Shown here piece after piece: positions 1 through 12,700 of a stretch of DNA of 64,000 bases; position 1 is the stretch's first letter; each line of letters opens with the position of its first letter. The notes under the pieces are model-generated. The model saw only the letters and a list, made by a program, of their open reading frames with translations, had not been told where the DNA came from and made no database searches. The position numbers were made by a program, and so were the translations under genes. The DNA comes from Prosapia bicincta (Eukaryota; Arthropoda; Insecta; Hemiptera; Cercopidae), in assembly GCA_036971475.1 (NCBI GenBank), contig JBAIZL010000002.1:230229643-230293642 (forward strand). Reading direction: 5' to 3'.

Positions 1-829
1 TTATATTAAGTAATCAATCTGTTTAAAACGAACGGATTAGTAACGACTCATACATTTAGCATTCTATACTAGATACCGCCGTTGGATTTTCGGCATTTTT
101 TTATTTTACTAAAATGTTCTAAAGGTTCCATCTTAACTCAACTATTGAGAAGATGTGGTCTAATTCGAGAGTTAGTTGCAAATAAACTTTATTGGAATAA
201 AACAGCTAACAATATTTGTATTTAAAAATAGGCCTACTTGTATATTACACACTTGTTACTCTTCAAATCTTACTACCCTTCAAATTGATATGTTTACGAG
301 TACTACACTAAAAAAACTGTATACACACGCGCGCATATATACTGCCTTTATTATAAATATTATACATTTTATCAGATATATTAGGAAGCGAAACGGTATT
401 TTCTTTATATTTTTTATATATTCTCTCTTTTTTCAAATTATTTCATGAATCAATATTTTGGATTCGTGATAGCAATATAGCGTGTAAAACCAACAAACGT
501 CCAAATATTTTCTGTTTTCCTCCTATCAATTTTTTATCGATTTTAGCAACATATAGTAATAACAATGATAGACAAAAATCTAGGGAAACACCACAATAAT
601 TTTAAAAGCACACATAATTGCATATTTAAAATAGAAATTCATCAAATACTTTTTTACTTCACAAAACCAACGTTCCGAACAAATTTCCCTATGCTAAATA
701 TGTAATATTTTTTAATGTGTTCACTGACTGTAAGAAAGGGCATTGTATTACTAAATGATTATTGAACCTACACGAAAAGTATATACCTTCAAAATATATG
801 TTTCTAGCTTTAATACTTTCAGCTCTTCG
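1..829. other. AT-rich DNA without a gene
   Basis: No reading frame with coding character or splice-site support is seen on either strand. The block holds short AT-rich frames only and one TAGGCCTA octamer near 229-236. Confidence 0.6.

Positions 830-889
<60 letters not shown>
830..889. repeat. (TA)n microsatellite
   Basis: About 30 uninterrupted TA units. The open frames across it translate to alternating Ile-Tyr and are artefacts of the repeat. Confidence 0.95.
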
Positions 890-892
<3 letters not shown>

Positions 893-2251
893 ATGAGTAA
901 GAGAGAAAGAAAGAGAGAATTGTTGTTTGCTGTTGTTGTAAGTATTGATTTTTATTATTTGTTGTTGTTTTGAATGACTGTGTGTGGGTGTGGGACTGTG
1001 TGTATGAGTGTGTGGAAGAGTGCGAGTCTGTGTATATATATGCGACTATCTTTGTTTGCATCAGTATTTTTAATACGGATTTTATGGATAAACAAATAAA
1101 AACAACTCATATTCGCGTAGAATTTTTATTCTGGTATTAATTCCGTGATTAGTGTTTCATTCGAATTAAAACACTTTCAGCTAGCTCAATTCTAGTTTTC
1201 ATCCATAATATATTCTGCAACAAATGATTTGGCCAAAAATATGTTGTTTATAATTATTGCATGTTTAACGATATTAATATATTTACTTGTTGTTTTTACC
1301 AAAGATCGTTTCAAGCAAACCAAGCATTCCTATCTTCTCTTCTTCTCACCCCAGAGGTTGATTTTTTTCGCTGTCTTCAAATTCTCTGGTTTTATTTTTC
1401 CATAAACCTTCTTTCAATTACAGTTTTTCTCCACCGTATTTATCAGCAGATAATTTCTTTTTAAACTATACCAGTAAATTATTTATTTATTTTTCATCAA
1501 CGTTTTCTAAGTCAACTGTTTATTACAATGGCAATTTGCCATTAACTAACTATTCTTAAAAGTTGCCAAACAGTTTCTTCATTACGACATGACCATGAGC
1601 GGGACATATGATTTTCAATCTCACAATGCACAAATAAGAAATAATAAAATATTAAAATAACAAAAATATTTTTAAATATGATAAAATATAATATTGTTTA
1701 AAAAAACATATAATGCAAGCTATCGTTCTCTTTAAAAATTGAAAAATAGTTATCTTGTGTATATATGTTTATGGAAATTGACTATACTTCTTATTAAAAT
1801 ATTTTAAAAGTGGATCAGACAATGAAAACCACCGACGTCAACCGTTGTCGAGTAGCCTACTATGAATGTGTCCTTTGCACTGATCAGTCTAAAGACATGA
1901 ACCTAAATTTTGTCTAAGTAAGTCTATATTTTCTTTTACAGAAAATGAAGAGTACAATTTTGTTTTCTATAATCGAGTGACATATAATTTTACTAAGCGT
2001 AATTCGTTTTTGCATGTGTAGCCCATATTATCATATAATTTTCTTTTGTTGTCGTATTCTATAATACTCAATTAATACTGACTTTGAAATATTGTTATTT
2101 ACGTACAAAAATTTCTCAAAGTAAACAGTTGAGGAATGAAAAGAAGAGGAACTAGATTTTTTAGACTCGCTTTCGTAAAGTCGGTGTACGTAATTCTTTC
2201 CAAAGTATTTGAGAAACAAATTCTCGATGGTTTGTTGTTATTATATACTGG
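890..2251. other. AT-rich DNA without a gene
   Basis: A purine-rich (GAGAGAAAGA) and GT-rich stretch follows the TA tract to about 1040. The rest is unremarkable AT-rich sequence; short frames lack coding character. Confidence 0.55.

Positions 2252-2300
<49 letters not shown>
2252..2300. repeat. (TA)n microsatellite
   Basis: About 24 TA units, 35 bp before the compound CA/TG tract. Confidence 0.95.
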
Positions 2301-2303
<3 letters not shown>

Positions 2304-2335
2304 TTCCTAAATTTCCATCTGTGAAAGTAACACAA

Positions 2336-2403
2336 ACACTCACACACACGCGCGGGCGCGAATTCTTTCTCTCTCTCTCTCACACACAACAACACAAACA
2401 CAC

Positions 2404-2478
<75 letters not shown>

Positions 2479-2495
2479 CACACAGTGTTGTGTGA

Positions 2496-2529
<34 letters not shown>

Positions 2530-2566
2530 GTGTTTCAGTGTATGTGTTTGTGTGTGTGTGTATGTT
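2336..2566. repeat. Compound (CA)n/(TG)n microsatellite that switches strand
   Basis: A CA-rich tract with CG-rich (CGCGCGGGCGCG) and CT-rich interruptions runs to about 2484, then changes to TG at the junction CACAGTGTTGTGTG and continues to about 2566, with an internal GCGCGCGCG. The two halves are reverse complements, so the locus can fold into a long imperfect hairpin. The His-Thr and Val-Cys frames here are repeat artefacts. Confidence 0.9.
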
Positions 2567-4552
2567 ATTTTTACGATGTCAATTTTATATGGTTCGAAAT
2601 TAGCTATTTAATTCATTTCAATTAATTGCCTTATTCACAGTTTATCATTTACCTAAACGGGAGTAAAATACAGACTAACAACCTTTACCAAAAGAAACAG
2701 AACGCTGCCGCGTACCTAATCATGCATTTACCCCACGTAACGTAGTCACGATTCAAACTCACATTTTCACTTGACCGATCACTGACAAAAGTATCGGGCA
2801 AGTCGTGTTTTTGGTAACCGAAAAATAAAGATAAGCCACGAGTTTAAGAGTTGCCAGTCATGTTTAAGGGTAGTTTCTGCTGACATCACTGTATAACATC
2901 CCCTCGCTAGGGGTGAGATTGCACTTCCGTGTTATAGTAATGACTATATTCTAAAATCAACCCTTAGCCAGAAAATCCATATCGGTGGTGTGATTTAAGA
3001 GTAAGCTAGAGTATATTGCATTTTTAATAGAAGCGTTCAAGTATAATTTTATTTTTATTTTAAAATATTGTTTATTATTATCAAACACAGGCTTTTCGTT
3101 TACGAAAGTTTAATATTTGTAATAAGAACGAAATTATATTCCTTTTATATTTTCTGTGTTATTACTATATCGTAGCCACCTTTCGGAGTTGTGTTGGAAC
3201 CCCGGGGAATATTTCATCGTTCCTCTTTATATCTAGATCTTTCTTCTAAGACTAATTGATGAGTTATGGTAATTAAATATTAAATTATTATATTGATCAT
3301 TTATGATCAGAATAAAAATACTTCCTAACGTAGCCAATTTGTTACTTATCAAATTTACTTTGTTTTTCCTTATGACTTTATACAGGCTTGTAACTAAATA
3401 TAAAAACAATAATAAATCCCTACACTTTATGGTTAATACATGGGATTTATTAATATTTAACACTTTTCATACTAAGGAATAGTTCCGATACTCGTGATAA
3501 ATTAACCATTAGATAAGTTATCGTATGGGAATTGAAAAATATCTGAAGTTGATTTTTAATAAACCAATTATTGTGATTGAACTACAATTTAAAATGTAAA
3601 CTTTTATGTTGGTAATGTTTAATTTTTAAATATCTTAACTTATACCTTACTCCTATATTTACGCCTACTTAGCCTATGTCTTTGTTTCATTCAAAATTCA
3701 TTTAATGATTTTACAATCATTCACTGTTACTAAAGTTAATGCAGTGTATACTATTTCTAAATATAGAAGAAATTGTGTTTGATTATTATTTAAATATAAC
3801 CTTCAAATAACCTTTAAATTAAGACTCAGTATCAACCTTGCGTAATATTAACTATGTACTATATTAATATTAACTAATATAAACTATGGACAATTAGTCG
3901 ATTTTCGATGTGACGGAAACGGTCATAATCTGATGTCTGAAGTTTTTCCATTTCGAAAAATGTTATTGTTGACACTACAGATAGTAACACTTCTAAAATA
4001 CTTGAAGCATGCAATTTCTTTCTTATTTACACGGGATATTTTTGCTATAGACATTAGGCTACATAACAGAGAATAAGGATAACCGTATAGTTAAAATAGG
4101 GATATTAAAAAAAAGTAATTAAACGTGAAAAATTTTAAAATGAATTTGTTACAAAATACTGTTTTAAATAAAATGTCTTGACCAAAATCATTAAGTCACA
4201 TATTAGAAAGTGACGATATAATTTTATGCGAGCTATTGAGAGATTAGTAAATGAATGGATACAGGAATGTTTTCCATTTGTTACAGAAGCGGTACCGTAC
4301 CGTATATTTTACGACAGATAATAAAGTACTCGACCTAATATGTATTCTAGTTGGGTAAAAAATTGCTCAATTTGGTGACAAAACCGAGAAGCAATTATTA
4401 CAACGGTTATAGTCAATGGTGTCGAGAAAAGATCGTAATATTGTCTCTTTAAGATTAAACACTCCAAGGCATAAAAACGTAACGTGTCAGACAGAGAGGT
4501 TATGTCTTGCCGCCTGCCGTCTTCTCTCTCCCACTAATGATTCTGTGTGCAG
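2567..4552. other. Noncoding AT-rich DNA
   Basis: No gene recognised. A slightly GC-richer stretch at about 2690-2970 has no open frame of interest. The last 50 bases hold the pyrimidine tract and a CTAAT branch-point-like motif of the exon candidate that follows. Confidence 0.5.
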
Positions 4553-4707
4553 GAGGAAATGAGCAGACTTCACAGATCATTCCGTTGAGGAAGAGGGTAG
4601 ATGTGGATGCCAAACTGTGCGAGAGAGACCGAAAATATGTACTCGATATTGTGAAGGAAGGTTATGTGACGTCATCAAAAGTCAAAGGGATAAATGTTGG
4701 TTTATAG
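4553..4707 (+). CDS. Candidate terminal exon, unknown product
   Basis: A good 3' splice site (pyrimidine-rich tract, CTAAT, then TTCTGTGTGCAG) ends at 4552. Reading from the third exon base gives about 50 residues beginning GNEQTSQIIPL and ending KGINVGL, with a stop at 4705-4707. The peptide is highly charged (RKRVDVD, CERDRKY) and its third codon positions are much more G/C-rich than the surroundings, as expected of real coding DNA. A polyadenylation-like AATAAA lies at 4947-4952. No start codon is needed if this is a last exon; the ATG at 4507 lies inside the presumed intron. I do not recognise the protein family, so function is unknown. A relic of a mobile element is the main alternative. 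Confidence 0.38.
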
Positions 4708-5094
4708 GAGTTATTTTGAAGAAACATGCAAACATAATGTTTTGAAAATGTTAAAGAGAAAATTTTATGGACAATTTTTGAGCAACGTAATTTTATGGAA
4801 ATAGAAATCCGTTTGTTTGCATAACATTTTGCCGTTACTCTTTAATTATCGGAAATATCTAATAACTTGAATACTTTTCTTAAATAATTAAATGGAAGAA
4901 TTTCATAAACAAAACAGTTTTTCAATTTATAATAATATTTAAATGCAATAAATATATTAATTTAACTGCATTCAATGTTTAGTTATTTTATTATAAACTG
5001 TTTAAAATTTACTATTTTGTTATTATTAGACTACTAGAAATAATATTTTCTCTTAATTCTTTTATTTTTGCGCTATCAAACTCATACATATTAA
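4708..5094 (+). other. Possible 3' untranslated region, otherwise AT-rich
   Basis: Follows the candidate terminal exon and contains AATAAA at 4947-4952. No other feature is seen. Confidence 0.25.
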
Positions 5095-5130
5095 AACACA
5101 CACACACACACACACACACTAACACAGAAT

Positions 5131-5200
<70 letters not shown>

Positions 5201-5203
5201 TAT
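5095..5203. repeat. (CA)n and (TA)n compound microsatellite
   Basis: CA units at about 5095-5120 and a long TA tract at about 5137-5192 ending in ACACACA. Confidence 0.93.
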
Positions 5204-6640
5204 ATTTTCTTATATACTGTAGGGTATGTATGAAAATATTATAGAAATATATTACTATATATATTTGCAATTACTACTTCGAAATTTGAAATTGAGGATT
5301 AAAATTATTTATTAATAATTTTAGTAATATTTTCTTTAAACAAATGGTAGTTTTAATTTAAATTTTTAATGCATGAATTTGTTTAGTCTAATGCTTTAAT
5401 GCGTTGAATATGAATATGTTTATTTTTCAATTTTGGTTTGTTTTTCTTGTTTTGGAAGATAAATAACAATTGACACTCTTAAATTAATTCCCTCATTGGC
5501 ACGTGTCCCCCAAACCAAATACTTTCAGCAACAAACTTAAAAAACAGTGCCAGGGTCTCATAACTTCAATTGTATAGATATTTAATGTCATTTTAGCATA
5601 TAGTTCATATAGAGTTCATATAATGTAAATTCGAATTTTATTTATTGTCTTAAAATTAAAATGTAATTATAAATTTACGAATTGCGACTAGATAAATATA
5701 TTTAAAATTCTAGTCGTATTTACTTTGTTTATGATCGAATATTAGATACCACACTGATGCGATCATTTTAAGGTATAAAACTCCAGCTTCTGGTCAACTA
5801 ACATTTTTCTTCAAAATCCTCCTTTTTGGGTGTAGCTTTAAATTGTAAATATAAACTTAAGTACAACTCATTTTAAAGTTTTTTTTTTAATTGAAAACGA
5901 ACAATGAAAACCAGAGATCTCTATTTCAAGCAAGAAAAATAGCGGTCTATTCAAATTTAAAATATATGTGATTAAAAGAATTTTTAAAAAAAGTGCAACA
6001 CAAAAATCGAAACTAAACTAGTTGGAATAAATTATTTTGTATTAAAAAAAGGGTATATTATAAATAAATTAGTTGTTACAAAAATAAAAATTAGTGGGTT
6101 TCAGTGTTTTATAACAGATCCTCTAGCTGTTTCCCTTATTTCTCTATACAACTGGAGACTGTTGGATAACTAAGCTTGTTGAAACTTATGATAGCTTTAC
6201 TGGCAATCTAACCCTTTTGAATACGTAATAATTTATTAAAACTAATTTTATTTCAATACTTTACGCTCAGGATGGTTTTTTTTAAATTCTTTTAAACACA
6301 AATATTTTATAGTCCCGTGACATCATGTTTTATACAAACATCAAGTATAGTCCGATGAATGTGAACAGTTTTGGAATAGTGACACTGAGATGTGATCACG
6401 TTTTCATAAATTGTCCTAATATAGCAAAAATATTTTAAGTAATAGGCCTATACTGTAAAGCCTATAATATCACAGCCCGTTTTCTTCCAAAAGATTCATT
6501 CCCAAAGGAATCCTCTCAACTAAATGCAAACAGAATGTACAAAAAGAACTCCAACAAAAAATGGCTGTTGTCTTATCGTTTCCGCTTCTTTTCCTTCGCC
6601 ATTATGTCCAGATACTCTTTAACTAATTCAGTGACAAAAA
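5204..6640. other. AT-rich DNA without a gene
   Basis: Very AT-rich with many short A and T runs and one TAGGCCTA near 6446. No coding, RNA or element signature was found. Confidence 0.55.
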
Positions 6641-6649
6641 AGAAGACTA

Positions 6650-6890
6650 AATATCGTGCCCACAGCCATCTGCATAACACGGATTTGTGCCAAGGGTGGC
6701 GAGCCATTACTTAGTGGGCGAAGTCATCCCCTCCCCTCGTGTCCACAACACACACTTTCTGATGACGTTAATTTTTCTTCCTCTTCACAAGTCTGTTCTT
6801 CCTTCCAGACGATATGCGACGAAATTTACAAAATGTTTTAGATACGGCTTACACGCCAGTAACCTATCGAAGATGCCCTCAAAATAACCG
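6650..6890. other. GC-richer islet, possible conserved noncoding element
   Basis: About 240 bases of near-balanced composition stand out from the AT-rich flanks. Two overlapping + strand frames of 61 and 66 codons cover it without splice sites or family resemblance. It includes a CRE-like TGATGACGTTAA. Regulatory DNA is more likely than a gene, but this is inference from composition. Confidence 0.25.
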
Positions 6891-7262
6891 GTTTGAAAAT
6901 GACACTTTCCTAAAGAGAGTAGGAAATTTCATGTTGCATTAAACAAATATCTGTATATAAATTAAAACCGTCCGAAGATATTCTTGGTTTTGGATTAGGC
7001 CCTACTGATCAGGCTAATTATTAAAGTTCATAACCAAGAATGTTTTATTCTCTTTTCATTCAACGTTTTTGTTCACAATAAAAAGATCTCTACGAAATTG
7101 TTCGAGAAGTATTTTTTAAAGTTATATTTAAAATATGGTTGAAAAATTCAACATAACACAAATCCCATTCCTGTGAAAGTTAGATTCTAAGTTAGCGAAC
7201 GAAAGCTTCGGATGAAAAGTCATCTATTTAAATATTCAAAGTTGAAAGAATCAAATGTGAAT

Positions 7263-7264
7263 AC

Positions 7265-7319
<55 letters not shown>
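7263..7319. repeat. (CA)n microsatellite
   Basis: About 27 CA units. It is followed by a short TATGCATATGTATATG palindromic run. Confidence 0.95.
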
Positions 7320-7323
<4 letters not shown>

Positions 7324-8019
7324 ACATCTCCCTCACGAATACATATGCATATGTATATGTATATGCACTGTCTATACTAGCCTAATATTTGGTATAGATA
7401 GATAGTTTCAAAAACATAAGTATGTTTATGAGTGTGTAGGTCTCTATATGTATTTCTAAGTGTACCTTTATGCAAATTCTTTTCCATTTGTTCAGTATAC
7501 CCTCTTTTGCAGTGATTCAAATTTGGCATTCATCTTTGATTTTTAATATTATCTTATTTTTTTGTATGTTTGATTAGGCAATATCGTTTTTGACAATACT
7601 ATTGTTATTACACTACACTATATCGGTTGACGTACCTCAAATTGATTTAGGAAGAACTGATTATGTGCTTATTGAAGCTTATAAGCTTTGAGAAATATAA
7701 ATGAAAAAACACTACTAAAATTTATAACTGTAAAATAATAAATAATTTCGAACTCGAATAGTACAAATTTATTTTAAATGTACAAAAAGATTTCTTTTGA
7801 AATGCACTTTAATGTTAAAGTTCATAATTACCTCTTGTTCTTCTTTTTAGATGTTTTCATTTACAATTCATTTTTTTATTTACAGTCTGATAAATTTAAC
7901 AACAAGGAAATTTTGCAAATCTCTTTGGGCCTACTAAAACCTCCGACGTATAAGTTTATTAAACCGAATGACTAAGCGATGCTCTGCAGATACCACCTGT
8001 GCGGGATAATACCCTAACA
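7320..8019. other. AT-rich DNA without a gene
   Basis: The 65-codon frame at 7778-7975 has AT-driven composition and no recognisable features. Nothing else is seen. Confidence 0.5.
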
Positions 8020-8230
8020 TGTCGTGATTCCTATAATACACGGCTAAATATTATTAATATAGCAGCGGCCTGACTTCGATAGACGGTTGAGTTGTATCGG
8101 ACAAAATACTTGTCAGGCGGAAGCCTTGTCATTAATCAAACGGGCCAAGTCATTCCTAGGCTTAATTCTAATTACTACTTAGAAGTGCCGCCCCGTTTTA
8201 AGGAATACGCGGTTGCAAATTTTATTAAGA
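8020..8230. other. GC-richer islet, possible conserved noncoding element
   Basis: Balanced composition without an open frame, with homeodomain-type cores (CATTAATCAA, TTCTAATTAC). It could be regulatory; this is inference. Confidence 0.22.
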
Positions 8231-9609
8231 TTTAAACAATAATAAAACTTCATCAACTGAAAGTACTTACGCTCTCTTAAAATTATGTATTCATTTCTTT
8301 TATTTCAGAGATCAAACAGTGACTAGCGTCTTAGTTATATAAGATAAAACAGTAAAACGGTAAAAGTTTTTTTCATTCTCAAAAATTAATTTTTTATTGT
8401 AATACTTCATATTATATCATTTTCCTCGTTTCAAGGGAATGTTTAGCAAATTTTAACATTCCCGATAACATTTTATTATTTATTTGCTGCATTTACTGTC
8501 TTGAATTATTCTCCGTACAAAAACTTCGAAAGACAAGCGATTCGGCTAGAATATTATTTCTATTTTTGTGATGTCTCGGTCTTTCCATATATTTTAAAGC
8601 TAGTTATTCTGTTATGTGCAATTAAACCTTTTTTTATATTCAGTTCTCTCATTATCTTTGGTATTTATTAGGGAGTCTAGATATTTAAAATAGAAATTAG
8701 GAGTTATATATTTAAAATATTTTCACACTCATTTCTCTGTGGGAAAATATTGTCTCTATGTCATCATTTAAATCTACTTTTTGCACCCTCTATTTAGGTT
8801 TTTCGTAATTTGCCTTAGTTCGTTGATATAATTTAACAGTTTAACCCTAATCGTTTAATGCGAATCAAAATTGCCAAAGTTTTTCAACTTCCACCCTAAA
8901 TAATCAATTACAGTTGTCACCGTCAAAGCCATAATTATTTTCAAAAATAAAACCAACAGTCCATTGTTAAGGAACTAACAAAGCTGAGTTATGTTTAGGC
9001 CTAAATATCTTTTTTCACTCTAGTGTCCTTATAGCAAAGGATATAGAAATGGACATGTTTTATTTATCGCAAGATATTTTTATAATTTTGGAGGATAAAT
9101 AGGCTATTCTGTAAATAAGCTATTCTTACTAATCAAGTTAGTAAACAAGTAATATGATCAAAAATTTCAAAGTCAATTCCTACTTAAATCAGCAAAGAAA
9201 ATTTTTATTTTAGTTTCTTTTACGTACATGCATATGTCGGAATAACAATATTAAGTGTCAAAATAGAAAGTGAATTTCTTTGTAATTTTTCATTTTCCCT
9301 CCTATGTATGGTGTTGGACAATTATTTTTGTTTGTTACTATTTATACTGTTTATTACTATTATACTTTTTTTTGTCGCTTGCATTGTATTGCAGTTTCTT
9401 TTCGCTTTCTTTTCGCACTGCCAGTTTGTGAAGCAAGGTTCGATACCGTTAATCCAGTTTGTTTGTTTATTTTATTCTTTACATTCATTGAACATTATTT
9501 ATATAGTGTGTCAACCATTGTACCATTTTAAAGTTTGTACGATGGAGGTTTAGCCAACTACCAGATGGAAGCAAAATAATTTCATTTACTGCTTTAAGAA
9601 ATACACTTC
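8231..9609. other. AT-rich DNA without a gene
   Basis: Two overlapping frames of 75 and 81 codons at 9304-9553 are Phe/Leu/Tyr-rich, as T-rich DNA gives by chance. One AGGCCTAA occurs near 8998. Confidence 0.5.
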
Positions 9610-9692
9610 TAGCTATAGGAAAGTTAACTCAGTGAGAAAACCACTAGACTTTGGACATAAAGATACTCAGTTCAAATCTGGCCTAGACCTCC
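9610..9692 (+). mobile_element. tRNA-derived SINE-like head
   Basis: A box A-like GTTAACTCAGTGAG at about 9622-9635 is followed after about 35 bases by a box B-like AGTTCAAATCTGG at 9669-9681. This resembles the internal RNA polymerase III promoter of a tRNA. The segment does not fold cleanly as a functional tRNA and runs into AT-rich DNA and a tandem repeat, so a decayed SINE 5' end is the better reading. Confidence 0.4.
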
Positions 9693-9725
9693 AATTTTGT
9701 ATCGTTTAATTATTGAATAAATATT

Positions 9726-9849
9726 TTAAAAACTGTTTTAACATCAATTGTCATCCACTACAGGTTAAAAAACTGTTTTAACATCAATTGTCATCCACTA
9801 CAGGTTAAAAAACTGTTTTAACATCAATTGTCATCCACTAAATGTTAAA
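9726..9849. repeat. 40-bp tandem repeat, three copies
   Basis: AACTGTTTTAACATCAATTG starts at 9731, 9771 and 9811, giving an exact 40-bp period. The first two copies are identical; the third ends with AAATG in place of CAGG. It follows the SINE-like head and may be the SINE tail. Confidence 0.92.
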
Positions 9850-10637
9850 AAAAGGTATATGAACGTGATTAGATAAATAAACATGTATTTTAATAACGAT
9901 TGAAAATTTGTATCATATCACGAAAGTCTGAGCTAATAAAAGAAATTTAAAAAAACAGGTAGCTTATCTTTTTGAATAATACAGGTAGTATATTCAAATA
10001 ATAATAATAATAATCAAGCCCGATTTGAGTTAAAGTCGATTTTGATAGTTCAGAATACGCTATTACGATAATCCGGTGATTTAATCAAAGATTTTATAAA
10101 TAGTGTTTGGGGTCATTAAATGTTTCCTAACATAGACAAAATATAGAATTTAAGGAAAAATGTTCCCGCAGAAATTTTCTTTTTCAGGAGATTGTTATAA
10201 ATAACTTTGCTGCATTCATAGTATTTCTCATTCGACGTTGTTTTCATTTAAATACGTGATTCTCTTTTATTTTGAATAAAAATAATCCAAACTTATAACC
10301 TAAAGTTATAAGATATTTCTAATAATTCATAAATATTTAGCCAATGTGTTTAAAAGATCTAGGTCTACTCTTCTTTCGAATAAGAAAATATCTTTTAAAG
10401 ATAAAAATGATCAAAAAATTAGTGAAATAATTTTTATTTGTGAGTTTATGAGGCCTGCTCTCAAGATCAAATTTGTTATAACTTTGAAAAAGAATATTAA
10501 TAATTTGTATTAGATAGAAAGGGTCATTATCAAAAAACAATTCAACTGTATAACTAGCTAGCCCTGAGTAGCTAATGAAATATGTACAAATATTGGGGAT
10601 TTTTTAGAAAAAATGTCTCTATGGAGGAGGTTTTAGA

Positions 10638-10640
<3 letters not shown>
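9850..10640. other. AT-rich DNA without a gene
   Basis: Short (AAT)n run near 10000-10012. No other feature. Confidence 0.5.

Positions 10641-10696
<56 letters not shown>
10641..10696. repeat. (TA)n microsatellite
   Basis: About 28 TA units. The 120-codon + frame at 10582-10944 exists mainly because the repeat lacks stops. Confidence 0.93.
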
Positions 10697-10698
<2 letters not shown>

Positions 10699-10929
10699 GT
10701 ATCTTGTTTATTGTTGTACACCAGAACAGGATGTCGTTCATTTTGGGAATTATTTTTTGTCAATAGGCTAATTAAACGGTGTTTGGACGATCATCGTAAT
10801 ACTTTACGTTATGTAAAACTGTACAAAAAGCACAAGCAAAAACAAAATTCTTATCGCCTCCAAAATAATAAACGCTCTTTTCGCAAAAACGTGTTTTTGT
10901 GTCGTTTGTTTGCGTCATCAACAACGGAT

Positions 10930-11280
10930 AAAAACGGCAAATAGCTGTAAACTTTAAAAGGGTGAGGGTTGACTTCGGAAAAAATATTTAATAAATGTCT
11001 CCTCTGAGGCCAATCTTAACCTTTTTTTAGCAAGTGTCGCCTCAAAGTAAAAGGACACCCCCTCCCCTAAAAACACTGATAATTGCGAGTTTTTAATAAG
11101 GGGCGGGATGCCTGATGTACCGTGAGTTTTTATTGCCAGCTTGACATTTTTCACCATACATGAACTAAGATCGGCTCCTTGTCTCCGTGATGGATCTTTG
11201 CTAATTACAACCCTCTCCTTTGCAGCCCTAACGTAGAAATGGATAAACCTCTTGAAGTGGAATTGGATAAACATTTCTTT
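10930..11280. other. GC-richer islet with a 106-codon minus-strand frame
   Basis: Composition is more balanced than the flanks, and a - strand frame of 106 codons (11274 to 10954) crosses it. The deduced peptide shows no domain, signal peptide or clear membrane segment that I recognise. A posterior-Hox-like TTTTTATTGC core occurs near 11128. Conserved noncoding DNA is the favoured guess over a gene. Confidence 0.22.
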
Positions 11281-12051
11281 TATAAGAACTTTACGTTTTC
11301 TTTCTTAGAATAATACAATTACTAAGAAGAGGATTTGGTAACGTATATGAGGAAAATTGCCCTTGAAGAGGAGAAACCCTTTACCTTAAGAAAATAGTAA
11401 TACGGATTTTCAAACTATTTAAAAAATATTCCATAAGATATAAATTTTCAAACATTAAATTTCAAATACGGTTGTATACTTTTAAAATGGTACATTTACA
11501 TTTATTAGAAATTATTTTCTGAAGTATAATCTACTAAAGTTATTAATTTAGATGTTTGCCATATATTTTTATATCTGTATCTTAATTGAAAAGCCTTCAT
11601 CTCTGTATTTTAAATAACTAATTGTAATAATAAGATCCTTTGCTTTATTTTGAAATACAACAACCCATGGAATTCTTGAAGCAGGAGAGATATAAAATAA
11701 TATAAATATAACAAGTTTACGCTCACATTTATTTTTTAAAACAATTAAACGTGTTTCAAAGAATTTAAAAACTAGAATCTAAGTGATAAAGTAAAATTTA
11801 CTCTTTAAATGTTTTTTTTTATATCTTGGTAATGGAAATGAGGATATTATTTGGACTTTCGTCATGTAAACATGAAATAATAATAAATAGTAATAAAAAT
11901 AATATACAGTTTTAATGTTGTACATCATAAACCATGTAAAATGTTATTTTTGATATCACTTGGAAAAACCCCCTATTTACTGATAGTATCAAAAGACGCG
12001 TTTCACATTATATAAGTGCATTTTCAATGATATGTGCTTGGCCTAGCCTCG
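11281..12051. other. AT-rich DNA without a gene
   Basis: No recognisable feature. It ends at the 5'-truncated Tigger relic. Confidence 0.5.
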
Positions 12052-12700
12052 AATTTGTGGAAACACCACTTAGATGATGAAACTGAGCATTCAAAGAGTA
12101 CCAGGATGCTGAAGAAAGTTACCTGGAAAAGTGGACAGCAATAGATAACAATGAAGAATATACCGACCATGACATGGTATCTATGGTCTACGATCAACAC
12201 GATGACAGTGTAGCAGATAGCGATAGTGAGGAAAAAGATGCCTCTACGAATGCTGTTACTCATGCCGACGCTGCCGACGCTTCGACATTGCTTTGCGTTA
12301 CGTAGAACAACATGCAGCTGCAACAGCCAATGATGTTATGCTCATGCGACGGTGGCGCAACATCGCATCCTCGGGAAGGTTTACGTCTCTTCGCCACATG
12401 AAGATTACTGGTTTTAGGTGAAAAATATAGTTAAGTGTTTGTGTTTTTTATTTTTATTTTACTGTTAGTAAATTCTATGTTGATATAGTAGTAGAGTTTA
12501 GGCCTTCGTATTATATCATGTTTTTATAGTGTCAATTCCAATATAATACACATCTCAGTCCTGTTTTACACAGGTAGCAAACCTTCAGAACATATTTCCT
12601 TAAACTTTAGATACTTTAAAAAAAATTTGGTTTCCATCAAATCGTTTGGATTTCGCGGGGGTTCGGATTCCTGGATTCGGATTTGAGGGGATCTACTGTA
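12052..12700 (+). mobile_element. 5'-truncated Tigger/pogo-like DNA transposon
   Basis: The fragment holds the C-terminal end of a Tigger/Jerky-type transposase, then about 280 bases of 3' sequence, then a terminal inverted-repeat end. The right end reads GAGGGGATCTACTG at 12685-12698 followed by TA at 12699-12700, as expected for the pogo superfamily (CAGTAGA-type ends, TA target duplication). The second Tigger relic in this window ends very similarly at 25136. No left end is visible; the N-terminal and catalytic parts are missing. Confidence 0.72.
12120..12417 (+). pseudogene. Tigger-like transposase C-terminus, frameshifted
   Basis: Frame one reads YLEKWTAIDNNEEY and continues through an acidic stretch (DSDSEEKDAS) to an ADAADA segment at about 12276. 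The sense then moves to another frame, reading DIALRYVEQHAAATANDVML and RRWRNIASSGR before a stop. An acidic linker followed by an 'ALRYVEQ... RRWR' end is the usual C-terminus of Tigger/Jerky (DDE_1) transposases in insects. The shift near 12278 and the absence of the DDE core mean it is not functional. The 99-codon frame on the opposite strand is its shadow. Confidence 0.7.

Noticed and set aside
755..1061. Open frames on both strands with long Ile-Tyr runs, and similar frames at 2099-2479, 5012-5197, 10572-10944, 26363-26620, 38871-39065 and 47595-47888
   Set aside because: They exist because TA repeats encode Ile/Tyr without stops; no non-repeat coding support.
2321..2611. His-Thr and Val-Cys rich frames, also at 19807-20037 and 30319-30684
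   Set aside because: Products of CA/TG microsatellites.
12024..12323. 99-codon minus-strand frame
   Set aside because: Shadow of the Tigger transposase C-terminus coded on the + strand.
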